A DNA stretch of 64,000 nucleotides from Pseudomonas sp. B20(2017) (GCF_002113125.1 NZ_NEJP01000006.1:62001-126000), one strand, 5' to 3'. Positions 50,414-58,388 are shown, counted from the stretch's first letter. Made by a program: numbers and translations. Notes: generated by a model from the letters alone, not told the origin.

Positions 50414-51778
50414 TCAGACGGGGGTCGCGACTTTGCCGACCGGCCCCACTCCAACCTCCACCGGACTCTGCGCCTTGCACGCCTGACTCAATGTCAGCGA
50501 CTTGGTCTCCGGCGCCCACGCCCACGACAGCAACGCACCAATCCCCAGAATCGCCGCAAGAATCCCCATGGTCGGGCTCAACCCGATCCCCGCCACACTC
50601 ACCGGCAACAGGAACGTACTGACCGCCGAACCCAGACGACTGACCGCCGTCGCCAGGCCAATCCCGCTGGCCCGCACTTCCGTCGGGAAGCTCTCCGCCG
50701 GGAACACGCCCACCAGATTGCTCACCGCCGACAGCACCAGCGTGAACACGCCGAACACCAGCACCATCAGCCACGCCGCGCTGCCCGGCAACACCGCCAA
50801 CAGAAACAACGCCACCGCCAGAATGATGAACGAGTTGATCAGGAATCCGCGTCGGGTGAATTTGATCGTGCACCAGATGCCGATCAACGCGCCGAGGATC
50901 AGCAGCATGTTGAGCATCAGCTCGGTGCCGAAGCCTTCGGCAAGGCCCATCTTCTGCAGGATCGACGGCAGGAAGGTGTAGATGGCGAAGTACGGCATGA
51001 CGATGCAGACGAAGAACAGGCAGTTGAACGCCGTGCGCTTGCGGTATTCGCGGCTGAACAGCACCGCATAGCCCGAACGGGTTTCGCTGGAGCGGGTTTC
51101 ATCCAGCTCGACGTTGTCGCCCAGATGCTTTTTGACGATGGCACGGGCTTCCGCCACCCGGCCCTGATTGACCAGCCAGCGTGGAGATTCCGGCGTGCCG
51201 ATCCGGGCGATCAGAATCAACGCCGCCGGGATCGCCGACGACGCCAGCATCCAGCGCCAGGCGTCATCACCGAGGCTGAGCATGGCGGTGCCGACGAAGG
51301 TCGCTGCGACGTAGCCGAAGGTCCAGATCACGCTGAACGAACCCAGCAACACGCCACGATGTTTCTTCGGTGCGAATTCGGCGAGCATCGCGTGACCGAC
51401 ACTGAAATCCCCGCCCAGACCGATGCCGATCAGCACCCGGCAGAGGAACAGACTCATGGCGGTTTCGACGTAGAACTGCATCACCGAAGCGAGCGTGATC
51501 AGCACAAAACTGACCAGGAAAATTTTCTGCCGGCCGACCTTGTCCGAGATCCAGCCGAAAAACAGACTGCCGAGAAACAGACCGATCAGCGCCGACGCGC
51601 CGATCAGGCCCTGCCAGAACGCGTCGAGCTGCATCTGCGGGCTGAGCAAGGTGAATGCGATGCCGATCAGGCCAAGGATATAGCCGTCGGTGAAGTGCGC
51701 GCCGAAGGTCAGGCCGGCGATCTTGATGTGGAAGCGCCCGATGGGCAGGTCATCGATCTTTACGGGTTGAGCGGACAT
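50414..51778 (-). CDS. MFS transporter, sugar-porter-like (454 aa)
   Basis: Twelve membrane segments. FFGWISDKVGRQKIF, LIGIGLGGDFSVGHAMLAEFAPKKHRG and TPESPRWLVNQGRV are signatures of the sugar porter / aromatic-acid branch of MFS. GGAG is 6 bases before the ATG at 51778, directly after the leader motif CAATAACAACAATT (51789-51802 on the minus strand), the clearest AAnAAnAA site in the window. It is downstream of the fae-like operon in the same direction, separated by a REP pair. Substrate unknown. Confidence 0.88.
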   Translation of the reverse strand: MSAQPVKIDDLPIGRFHIKIAGLTFGAHFTDGYILGLIGIAFTLLSPQMQLDAFWQGLIGASALIGLFLGSLFFGWISDKVGRQKIFLVSFVLITLASVMQFYVETAMSLFLCRVLIGIGLGGDFSVGHAMLAEFAPKKHRGVLLGSFSVIWTFGYVAATFVGTAMLSLGDDAWRWMLASSAIPAALILIARIGTPESPRWLVNQGRVAEARAIVKKHLGDNVELDETRSSETRSGYAVLFSREYRKRTAFNCLFFVCIVMPYFAIYTFLPSILQKMGLAEGFGTELMLNMLLILGALIGIWCTIKFTRRGFLINSFIILAVALFLLAVLPGSAAWLMVLVFGVFTLVLSAVSNLVGVFPAESFPTEVRASGIGLATAVSRLGSAVSTFLLPVSVAGIGLSPTMGILAAILGIGALLSWAWAPETKSLTLSQACKAQSPVEVGVGPVGKVATPV

Positions 51779-51833
51779 GTTCGTCTCCAATTGTTGTTAT
51801 TGACGGAGAAACGGAAAGCTCTTGCTGGTTTTT

Positions 51834-51923
51834 TGTGGGAGCGGGCTTGCTCGCGAAGGCGGTGTGTCAGTCAACATTTGCTCCAGCTGATCCACCGCTT
51901 TCGCGAGCAAGCCCGCTCCCACA
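51834..51923. repeat. REP pair after the semialdehyde dehydrogenase gene
   Basis: TGTGGGAGCGGGCTTGCTCG and CGAGCAAGCCCGCTCCCACA, about 45 bp apart, in the 164-bp gap between the dehydrogenase stop and the MFS start. Confidence 0.92.
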
Positions 51924-51942
51924 TGGAGATTTCAGTGAAGGT

Positions 51943-53376
51943 TCAGAGGCCGCCTATCAACAGGTATTTGATCTCCAGATAGTCATCCAGACCGTACTTC
52001 GAACCTTCACGCCCAAGGCCCGATTCCTTGATGCCACCGAACGGTGCCACCTCCGTGGAGATGATCCCTTCGTTGATGCCGACCATCCCGGCTTCCAGCC
52101 CTTCGGCCATGCGCCAGACGCGGCCGATGTCGCGGCTGTAGAAGTACGCCGACAGACCGAACGGCGTGTCGTTGGCCCGCGCCAGCACCTCGGCTTCGTC
52201 CTTGAAACGGAAGCACGCGGCCACCGGGCCGAAGGTTTCGTCCTGGGCGATGAGCATGTCGCCGTTGGCTTCAGTGAGGATGGTCGGTTCGTAGAACGTG
52301 CCGCCCAGCGCATGACGACGACCGCCGCACAACAGCGTGGCGTCTTTCTCCAGCGCATCGCTGACGTGGGCTTCGACTTTGGCCAGCGCAGCGGCGTTGA
52401 TCAGCGGACCCTGCTCGGTGTCACCGTCCAGCGCACTGCCCACGCGCATGGCCGCCACGGCTTCGGCGAGTTTGCCGGTGAAGGCTTCGTAGACGCCGTC
52501 CTGAATGAAGAAGCGGTTGACGCACACGCAGGTCTGCCCGGTGTTGCGGAATTTCGAGGCCATCGCGCCTTTGACGGCCGCATCGATGTCGGCGTCGTCG
52601 AAGACAATGAACGGCGCGTTGCCGCCCAGTTCCAGCGAAACCTTTTTCAGGGTGTCAGCGGCCTGGCGCATTAGCAGTTTGCCGGTGCGGGTCGAGCCGG
52701 TGAACGACAGCTTGCGCACCACGCTGGACGCTTGCAGCGCACCGCCGATGGCCACCGCGTCGCCGGAGACGATGTTGAACACACCGGCCGGAATCCCGGC
52801 TTGCTCGGCCAGAACTGCCAGGGCGAATGCCGACAACGGGGTTTCTTCCGACGGCTTGAGAATCATCGTGCAACCCGCCGCCAGCGCCGGGCCGACCTTG
52901 CGGGTGACCATCGCCAGCGGGAAGTTCCAAGGGGTGATCGCGGCGACCACGCCGATGGCTTCCTTGGTCACGATGATCCGCGCATCGGCCTTGTGGCTCG
53001 GGATCACATCACCGTAGGCACGCTTGGCTTCTTCACCGAACCACTCGAGAAAACTCGCGGCATAGACCACTTCGCCCTTGGCTTCGGCTAGCGGTTTACC
53101 CTGTTCGCGGCTGAGCAAGGTCGCCAGGTCCTGCTGGTTGGCGAGCATCAGATCGCTCCAGCGTTTCAGGCGCTGGCTGCGCTCCTTGGCCGTGAGTTTG
53201 CGCCAGGCCGGCAAGGCACGATTGGCGGCCTCGATGGCGAGGTTGGTTTCCTCGGCGCCGGCCTTTTGCACGTCGGCGATCAACTCACCGTTGGCAGGGT
53301 TGCGCACCGGATAAGTGGCGCCACCCTGGCCCCACTGACCGTCGATAAAGTTGCCGTGACGGATCAATTCGCTCAT
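51943..53376 (-). CDS. NAD(P)-dependent succinate-semialdehyde dehydrogenase-like enzyme (477 aa)
   Basis: GabD-like aldehyde dehydrogenase: NPANGELIADVQKA, ITPWNFPLAMVTRKVGPALAAGCTMILKPSEETP, VSLELGGNAPFIVFDDADID (catalytic Glu) and FRNTGQTCVCVNRFF (catalytic Cys). The second Cys two residues after the nucleophile is common in GabD. It overlaps the upstream aldo/keto reductase stop by 4 bp (ATGA), with GGGGGCGGTGGC just before the start. In this operon it would oxidise the aldehyde made by the neighbouring enzymes; GABA metabolism proper is covered by sad at 27694. Confidence 0.88.
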   Translation of the reverse strand: MSELIRHGNFIDGQWGQGGATYPVRNPANGELIADVQKAGAEETNLAIEAANRALPAWRKLTAKERSQRLKRWSDLMLANQQDLATLLSREQGKPLAEAKGEVVYAASFLEWFGEEAKRAYGDVIPSHKADARIIVTKEAIGVVAAITPWNFPLAMVTRKVGPALAAGCTMILKPSEETPLSAFALAVLAEQAGIPAGVFNIVSGDAVAIGGALQASSVVRKLSFTGSTRTGKLLMRQAADTLKKVSLELGGNAPFIVFDDADIDAAVKGAMASKFRNTGQTCVCVNRFFIQDGVYEAFTGKLAEAVAAMRVGSALDGDTEQGPLINAAALAKVEAHVSDALEKDATLLCGGRRHALGGTFYEPTILTEANGDMLIAQDETFGPVAACFRFKDEAEVLARANDTPFGLSAYFYSRDIGRVWRMAEGLEAGMVGINEGIISTEVAPFGGIKESGLGREGSKYGLDDYLEIKYLLIGGL

Positions 53377-54407
53377 GCCACCGCCCCCTGCAACGTGAAG
53401 CGTTCCAGTCCCGGACGCGCCGTGCGCAGGATGCGTTTGCCGGCGGTGTAATCGTTGATCACGTCGCACGGGGTGTAGTTGCGTTCCAGTTCGTGCAGCT
53501 CTTCCGCATCGAGTTTGGTTTCCAGCGCCGCCAGTGCGCTGTCGAACTGCGCAGTGGTGTCGGCCCCGACCAGCATGCAGTCCACACCCGGATGATTGGC
53601 GACCCAGGCTTGGGCGATCTGCGCGTTCGACACGCCACGGGCACGGGCCACGCGTTGTACCGAATGGGCGATCTCGAACGAGGCTTCGTCGCTGTACATC
53701 TGCTGGGTGAAGAAGTCGGTCTGGTTGCGGGTCGATTGCACGTCACCGGTCAACAGGCCACGGGCCAATGGACTGAACACCGAGACGCCGATGCCCTGAT
53801 CGCGGCAGAACGGAATCATCTCGCGCTCTTCTTCGCGGTAGGCGCAGTTCAGTTGCAGCTGCATGTTGATCGGCTTGACCCAACCGTTGCGCTCGCAGGC
53901 CATGAGGATTTTCGCCAGTTGCCCGGTGAGCATGGTCGACACGCCGATGTAACGCGCCTTGCCGGAACGCACGATGTCGTTCAGCGCGCCCATGGTTTCC
54001 TCGACCGGGGTGTTCACGTCGAAGTAATGCAGCATGAACACGTCGACATAATCCATGTCCAGACGCTTCAGCGAGGCATCGATGCTATCCATGATGTGCT
54101 TGCGCGAATGGCCGCTGGCGTTGATGCCGTTGCGGGTGCCGTAGCCGACTTTAGTGGTGATCACCAGGTCTTCACGACGAGCCAGACGCTTGACGATGCG
54201 CCCCACCACTTCTTCGCCGACACCGGCGGAATAGAAGTCCGCCAGGTCGATGAAATTCACGCCGTTGTTCAGCGCGTGAGCGACGATCGGCTCGCTTTGT
54301 TTTTCATTGAAGATCCACGGCTTCCAGTCCGGAGTGCCCATGTTCATGGTGCCCAGGCACAGGCGGGAAACTTGCAGGCCGGAGTTGCCCAAACAGATGT
54401 ATTGCAT
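53373..54407 (-). CDS. Aldo/keto reductase (344 aa)
   Basis: TIM-barrel reductase with the tetrad Asp and Tyr (FIDLADFYSAGVGEE), Lys (VITTKVGYG) and His (VFMLHYFDV). The opening MQYICLGNSGLQVSRLCLGTMNMG and QLQLNCAYREEEREMIPFCRDQGIGV are AKR-family hallmarks. It uses NADPH to interconvert aldehydes/ketones and alcohols. GAGGT lies about 6 bases before the ATG at 54407. It is the middle gene of the fae-like / reductase / dehydrogenase operon, 10 bp after the fae-like stop. Confidence 0.88.
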   Translation of the reverse strand: MQYICLGNSGLQVSRLCLGTMNMGTPDWKPWIFNEKQSEPIVAHALNNGVNFIDLADFYSAGVGEEVVGRIVKRLARREDLVITTKVGYGTRNGINASGHSRKHIMDSIDASLKRLDMDYVDVFMLHYFDVNTPVEETMGALNDIVRSGKARYIGVSTMLTGQLAKILMACERNGWVKPINMQLQLNCAYREEEREMIPFCRDQGIGVSVFSPLARGLLTGDVQSTRNQTDFFTQQMYSDEASFEIAHSVQRVARARGVSNAQIAQAWVANHPGVDCMLVGADTTAQFDSALAALETKLDAEELHELERNYTPCDVINDYTAGKRILRTARPGLERFTLQGAVA

Positions 54408-54417
54408 GGCGCGGACC

Positions 54418-54933
54418 TCAGGCTTTCGGCGTGTAGAAAGGGTTGCTGATGTGGTTGACCACATCCTTGAGCTGCGCGGTTTCCGGCTTGCCGGTCAGGG
54501 CGGCGCGGATCGCGGTGCGGCAGGCGTTGTAATTGTTCAGGTAGACCGCATCGAGGTCATCGCACGCCGGGTTGACCCAGTTGGCGGTGACGATCGCCCA
54601 CTCGTCTTCGGCTTCCGACGGCAGCGTGCCGTCGAGCAGTGCTTCGAGCACTGCCTTGGCGATACCCGCCTGAGATGCACCCCACGTCGCGTTACCGTGC
54701 AGGTCGCTGCTGATCGCAGCCTTGTTGACGTACAAGGTCATCGGCTTGACCGGGATGTTCGGCTGGGCGATCACCATGAACGGGCAATGGCCCTGGCTCG
54801 GCGACGCCAGACTGTTGGCGAACGCCTGCCCTGCCGGACCGTTGCGCGGGCCGATAAGGATATTGATGTGCGCGGCGTTCACGCCCGGGCCTTCGAAACC
54901 TTCACCGATGTACAGGTCGAGTTCTTTCATCAT
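54418..54933 (-). CDS. Formaldehyde-activating enzyme (Fae) homologue (171 aa)
   Basis: The Fae fold is recognised from GEGFEGPGVNAAHINILIGP (His22 aligns with the catalytic His17 of methylotroph Fae), PAGQAFANSLA, QPNIPVKPMTLYVNKAAI and QAGIAKAVLEALLDG. True Fae condenses formaldehyde with tetrahydromethanopterin. No other methanopterin-pathway gene is in the window and Pseudomonas normally lacks that cofactor, so this copy may act on another aldehyde or carrier. AAAGAG is 6 bases before the ATG. First gene of an operon with an aldo/keto reductase and an aldehyde dehydrogenase. Confidence 0.82.
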   Translation of the reverse strand: MMKELDLYIGEGFEGPGVNAAHINILIGPRNGPAGQAFANSLASPSQGHCPFMVIAQPNIPVKPMTLYVNKAAISSDLHGNATWGASQAGIAKAVLEALLDGTLPSEAEDEWAIVTANWVNPACDDLDAVYLNNYNACRTAIRAALTGKPETAQLKDVVNHISNPFYTPKA

Positions 54934-54981
54934 TCATTACTCTTTGCGATGCAGAGGGATTTTTTTGGGGCGATCGACAGC

Positions 54982-55050
54982 TCACGCGGGCCGGATGGCC
55001 AACGGGATCAATAACGGACGAGGGGAGACGCGAAGGGACAATCGGGACAT
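54982..55050 (-). CDS. Possible 22-aa leader peptide upstream of the fae-like gene
   Basis: An ATG at 55050 opens MSRLSLRVSPRPLLIPLAIR and two more residues before TGA, 48 bp before the fae-like start. GAGAG lies 11-12 bases upstream, preceded by an AATAACAACC motif. Leu and Arg make up about half of the peptide. It may be a regulatory upstream reading frame or chance. Confidence 0.25.
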   Translation of the reverse strand: MSRLSLRVSPRPLLIPLAIRPA

Positions 55051-55194
55051 GGCTGCAAACGCTCTCTGGTTGTTATTGATGAGCTGTGTTTGCGATTTTT
55101 TAACACCGGGGATCGGGCCGGCCGTAACCATTAAAAATCATGGGGCAATGACTTTTAGTCATAGCCTTTATGCAGGTAAAAAAGGGCAGGCGAA

Positions 55195-55222
55195 AAAAAT
55201 CCCGCTCGAAAGCGGGATTTTT
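55195..55222. terminator. Terminator of the NADH dehydrogenase-like gene
   Basis: A perfect stem AAAAATCCCGCT / AGCGGGATTTTT with a CGAA tetraloop lies 12 bp after the stop of the minus-strand gene; the T run works in both directions. Confidence 0.9.
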
Positions 55223-55234
55223 GAACGGCTCTGA

Positions 55235-56440
55235 TTACGCGACGATAGGAATCATCGGATCCGCAGCCGCCAGCGCAATGGCACGGTCAGCCGCTGGTGG
55301 GTAGATCCACTGGGTGTTGATCTGGGTCTTGAGCGACTTGCCCTCCTCCTTGACCAGTTTCACCTGACGATCCCAGCCTTCGGTGTACACCGCGCCCCAG
55401 GCGCCGAGGTCGAGGCAGGTCACGTATTTCGGCTGGCTGTACGGCGTCGGGTCGACACCCAGAATCTGCGCCGCGACGTTGTTGCCGGCGTGACGACCGA
55501 GGGAAATCGCGTGCTGGCAGGTCATCAGGGCGAAGTTGCCGATATCGTCAGTGGCGGCATAAGCCACGTCGCCGGTGGCGAAGATGTCGTCCTGGCCGAT
55601 GACTTTGAGGTTGGCATCAACGTGCAGACGGCCCTGACGATCACGCTCGGCAGGAATCTGTTCGGTCAGGGAGCTGGCGCGCACACCGGTGGTCCATACC
55701 ACGGTTTTTGCCTCGATGCGCTGGCCGTCCGACAGGGTCACGCCATTTTCATCGACCGACAGCACCGACACACCCAGTCGCCATTCAACGCCCAGTTCTT
55801 CGCTCGCTTCGGCAATCGACACGCTGATGGCTTCGCCCATCGAAGCGCCAACTTTCTGCGCACGGTCAACGATGATCACTTGAACGTTGGCTTCGTCGCC
55901 CAGCACGGCCCGCAGACGCGCCGGCATTTCAGTGGCGGTTTCGATACCGGTGAAACCACCGCCGGCGACCACCACGGTGTTGCGTGCCTGGCTTTCAGGC
56001 TGGTCGATCAAGGATTTCAGGTGGTTTTCCAGGCGGATGGCGGCTTCGATCTGGTCGACGTCAAACGCGTATTGCGCAACGCCCGGGGTGTCCGTCAGGG
56101 CCAGGCCGCTGCCGGAGGCCAGCACCAGTTTGTCGTAATTGAACACCTGTTGCGCACCGGCTGCGTCGGTGTAGCCCACGGTTTTCGCCTGTACGTCGAT
56201 GGTGTTCGCCGCGCCTTTGATGAAGTTGACGCCGACTACGTCGAACAGATCGCCCAGCGGCGCCGCCAGCGTGTGGGCATTCGGCTCGTAGAAACGCGGA
56301 CGAACGCGCAGCTCGGCCTGCGGCGCCAGTACGGTCACGTCGATGTTGTCCCGATTGTGAATATCAACCAGACGCGTGGCGCTCAACGCCGTCCACATGC
56401 CACCGAAACCTGCGCCGATTACCAGAATGTGCTGTTTCAT
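55235..56440 (-). CDS. Type II NADH dehydrogenase-like FAD oxidoreductase (401 aa)
   Basis: Two Rossmann motifs: HILVIGAGFGGMWTAL (FAD, about 3-18) and TVVVAGGGFTGIETATEM (NADH, about 165), then TTGVRASSL and IFATGDVAYA near the FAD ribityl site. The end lacks the membrane-anchoring tail of classic NDH-2 but has the hydrophobic stretch RAIALAAADPMIPIVA. It probably transfers electrons from NADH to quinone without proton pumping. GGAGAGAACA precedes the ATG at 56440; the longer frame is rejected. A divergent Rrf2 regulator suggests redox, iron or NO control. Confidence 0.87.
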   Translation of the reverse strand: MKQHILVIGAGFGGMWTALSATRLVDIHNRDNIDVTVLAPQAELRVRPRFYEPNAHTLAAPLGDLFDVVGVNFIKGAANTIDVQAKTVGYTDAAGAQQVFNYDKLVLASGSGLALTDTPGVAQYAFDVDQIEAAIRLENHLKSLIDQPESQARNTVVVAGGGFTGIETATEMPARLRAVLGDEANVQVIIVDRAQKVGASMGEAISVSIAEASEELGVEWRLGVSVLSVDENGVTLSDGQRIEAKTVVWTTGVRASSLTEQIPAERDRQGRLHVDANLKVIGQDDIFATGDVAYAATDDIGNFALMTCQHAISLGRHAGNNVAAQILGVDPTPYSQPKYVTCLDLGAWGAVYTEGWDRQVKLVKEEGKSLKTQINTQWIYPPAADRAIALAAADPMIPIVA

Positions 56441-56775
56441 TGTTCTCTCCAGGCACGAAGCCAAGTCACTGAATGAGGTTGAAGGATTCACATCATCGGG
56501 AGCGGACACGTCTGTATTTTTCAAGAACGCGAAAGGCTGCTCACCGGATAACGGCGACTGTATTGGTCGCCTTTAATTCCGACAAGTCAGATTTTGTGAT
56601 GATTAGCATCGAAAACTTCGATAGCTTAAACCGAGTCCACCCACCCTCCACAACTCATTGATTTAGCTAAAAACCAAGAAAACCGGGATCCTGATGGCCA
56701 ATCATCTAGGATGCTCTCTATTTGTTTTCCACAAAAACCTGATAGCATCGGCGACAAATACAGTCGGAGATAGTT
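56441..56775. promoter_or_regulatory. Divergent region between NADH dehydrogenase-like and Rrf2 genes
   Basis: 335 bp without a gene. A perfect dyad ATCGAA-AAC-TTCGAT (56608-56622) is the best operator candidate for the Rrf2 protein. The flanking sequence is clearly AT-richer than the genes, as expected for promoters. CGGAGATAGTT gives the Rrf2 Shine-Dalgarno. Confidence 0.5.
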
Positions 56776-57324
56776 ATGTCGCTTTACAGTGCGGGGGTCG
56801 AGTACGGCATTCACTGCCTGGCCTTTCTGGTAGGCAGCGGAGGTGACAGTCGTGAAGCCAGCGTGCGCGATCTGGCAGAGCTGCAAGGGGTGCCGCTGGA
56901 TTATCTGGCGAAGATCTTCACCAAACTGGCCAAAGGCAAACTGGTGGAATCCACCGGCGGCGTGCGCGGCGGCTTCACCCTGGCGCGTCCGGCAGACGAA
57001 ATCACTCTGCTCGACATCGTCAATGCCATCGATGGTCGCAAGAACATTTTCGAGTGCCGGGAGATACGCGGACGTTGCGCACTGTTCGACGGTTCACCGC
57101 CGGACTGGGCGCTGGACGGCATCTGCTCGATTCACGCCGCGATGATGACCGCGCAAAAGCGCATGGAGGAAGCCCTCGCCCAGCAGACCATTCTCGACAT
57201 CGCCAGAAAGGTCGGGCGCAAGGCACCGGCAGGGTTCAACAGCCAGGTGGAAGACTGGATGCAGGATCGCCGGGAAAAGAAAACTGGTGGCGCCGGCATT
57301 CCACTCACCGACATCTCGGACTGA
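56776..57324 (+). CDS. Rrf2-family transcriptional regulator (182 aa)
   Basis: The winged helix is shown by VEYGIHCLAFLVG, ASVRDLAELQGVPLDYLAKIFTKLAKGKLVESTGGVRGGFTLA. Three cysteines (94, 101, 117; FECREIRGRCALF and GICSIH) lie where IscR, NsrR and RirA bind an Fe-S cluster, so it may sense iron, NO or oxidative stress. The C-terminal extension (about 45 residues, basic) is longer than in IscR. It is divergent from the NADH dehydrogenase-like gene and likely controls it. Confidence 0.88.
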   Translation: MSLYSAGVEYGIHCLAFLVGSGGDSREASVRDLAELQGVPLDYLAKIFTKLAKGKLVESTGGVRGGFTLARPADEITLLDIVNAIDGRKNIFECREIRGRCALFDGSPPDWALDGICSIHAAMMTAQKRMEEALAQQTILDIARKVGRKAPAGFNSQVEDWMQDRREKKTGGAGIPLTDISD

Positions 57325-57340
57325 ACTCGATCAGCAGGCA

Positions 57341-57377
57341 AAAAAAGCAGAAACCGATAAACGGTTTCTGCTTTTTT
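57341..57377. terminator. Terminator between Rrf2 and lipoprotein genes
   Basis: A 16-bp stem AAAAAAGCAGAAACCG / CGGTTTCTGCTTTTTT with a 5-nt loop, bidirectional, between converging genes. Confidence 0.92.
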
Positions 57378-57387
57378 CATTTCAACA

Positions 57388-57723
57388 TCACAAGCAATCT
57401 CGCACCGCTTTGCGCAACGATCCCGACTTGGCCCATGGTGGCCCCTGATACAACGACACACGACTGCCATCCTTCCATTTCACGATATCCAGAATCTCGT
57501 CGGCGGTCACGATACTCGGCGCAGTGATGCGGTAGCCGTTGGAAATCCCCATCTGTGAGGTTTTCGGGACATCCTGCTGCCATAGCGGCAACACGCAGGC
57601 GGCGTAGTCTTTGGGAGCCTTGCCACTGATCTTGCTCACGTTCGGTTCGCCCGGCACCAGCGAGGTCGGCAATGAACAACCGGACAACACTGCCAGAAGC
57701 AGCCCCCCGATCAACATCCGCAT
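57388..57723 (-). CDS. Small lipoprotein, unknown function (111 aa)
   Basis: AAGGAATC precedes the ATG at 57723. A lipoprotein signal (MRMLIGGLLLAVLSGC, Cys at 16) is followed by SLPTSLVPGEPNVSKISGKAPKDYAACVLPLWQQ and a domain with SNGYRITAPSIVTADEILDIVKW. Two mature cysteines could pair. I recognise it only as a conserved Pseudomonas-type lipoprotein. It is probably periplasm-facing in the outer membrane (Ser after Cys). Confidence 0.78.
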   Translation of the reverse strand: MRMLIGGLLLAVLSGCSLPTSLVPGEPNVSKISGKAPKDYAACVLPLWQQDVPKTSQMGISNGYRITAPSIVTADEILDIVKWKDGSRVSLYQGPPWAKSGSLRKAVRDCL

Positions 57724-57900
57724 GGTGATTCCTTCATCTGAAAAAACGCGAATGTACCCTGTAACTGTTCGGACATCCATCGTAGCGCTCTGCCTGTATT
57801 CCCCGAAAACCGGGCCATTCAGCTCACTGACAGAAGCCCCTTGACCCGCTCCGGAAAAATGCAGCTACTCTGTTTTACCGAGAATGTTCCGGAGGTGATC

Positions 57901-58140
57901 ATGCGGCTCAATGAATACGAACACGAACTTCAGCGTGACCTGCAAAGCGTTGCATCGGACCTGAGATGGTCGGCAGTCGATCTCAAGCGCATCGCCGATC
58001 AGCTACGCAAATCGGGCAACGAAGCGGATGCCCAGGCGGTGCTCAGATCCTGCGAGGTGCTGCAAAGCGATGAAGAACGCCTGCAACTTTACGCCCGGGA
58101 AGTGAAAGCGCGCGCCATCAGCCGAACCAAAGTCCACTGA
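57901..58140 (+). CDS. Small helical protein, unknown function (79 aa)
   Basis: GGAGGTGATC, nearly a perfect Shine-Dalgarno, directly precedes the ATG at 57901, so an in-frame Met 13 codons upstream is rejected. The protein is charged and entirely helix-prone (LNEYEHELQRDLQSVASDL, SCEVLQSDEERLQLYAREV), with a likely short coiled coil and no signal peptide. The function is unknown; the very strong ribosome-binding site suggests abundant expression. Confidence 0.75.
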   Translation: MRLNEYEHELQRDLQSVASDLRWSAVDLKRIADQLRKSGNEADAQAVLRSCEVLQSDEERLQLYAREVKARAISRTKVH

Positions 58141-58159
58141 GCATCACCCTGCCCACAGC

Positions 58160-58188
58160 AAAAAGCCCCGGACAACCGGGGCTTTTTC
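58160..58188. terminator. Terminator between two small genes
   Basis: Stem AAAAAGCCCCGG / CCGGGGCTTTTT with loop ACAA, serving the converging genes at 57901 and 58200. Confidence 0.9.
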
Positions 58189-58199
58189 TTCACAGACCT

Positions 58200-58388
58200 T
58201 CAGTCTGCCTTACGACCGCGTGCGCGGCTTTTGTACCCCGGCAGCGCGGCGGCGTACGCCAGCGCTTCCTCGCGACTGGCAAACGAAGCGAGCCGGTCAC
58301 CCTGCGTGCAGACCCGCCACGGGCCGTTGTTGACGCTGAGTACGTCGTAGCCATTCATATGCATTTTATTCAGCATCGCCATGCTCAT
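58200..58388 (-). CDS. DUF2188-like small protein (62 aa)
   Basis: CAGGAGGTGCCT is immediately upstream of the ATG at 58388; the longer frame is rejected. The body NGPWRVCTQGDRLASFASREEALAYAAALP resembles the small DUF2188-type fold, in which a beta hairpin is followed by a helix that starts with an EEA(L/I) motif. The C-terminus is basic (KSRARGRKAD), which might bind nucleic acid. The function is unknown. Confidence 0.68.
   Translation of the reverse strand: MSMAMLNKMHMNGYDVLSVNNGPWRVCTQGDRLASFASREEALAYAAALPGYKSRARGRKAD

Larger units (their letters stand above)
54934..55234 (-). promoter_or_regulatory. Leader and promoter region of the fae-like operon
   Basis: 301 bp without an assigned gene. 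It holds a perfect dyad ATGACT-TTT-AGTCAT (55148-55162), a possible operator; a CA motif CATCAATAACAACCAGAGAG (minus strand, 55062-55081); and a 22-codon open frame at 54982-55050. The terminator of the NADH dehydrogenase-like gene occupies 55195-55222. Confidence 0.45.

Noticed and set aside
54982..55050. pqqA-like peptide gene
   Set aside because: The 22-residue frame lacks the conserved Glu-x3-Tyr motif of PqqA, and no pqq genes are adjacent.
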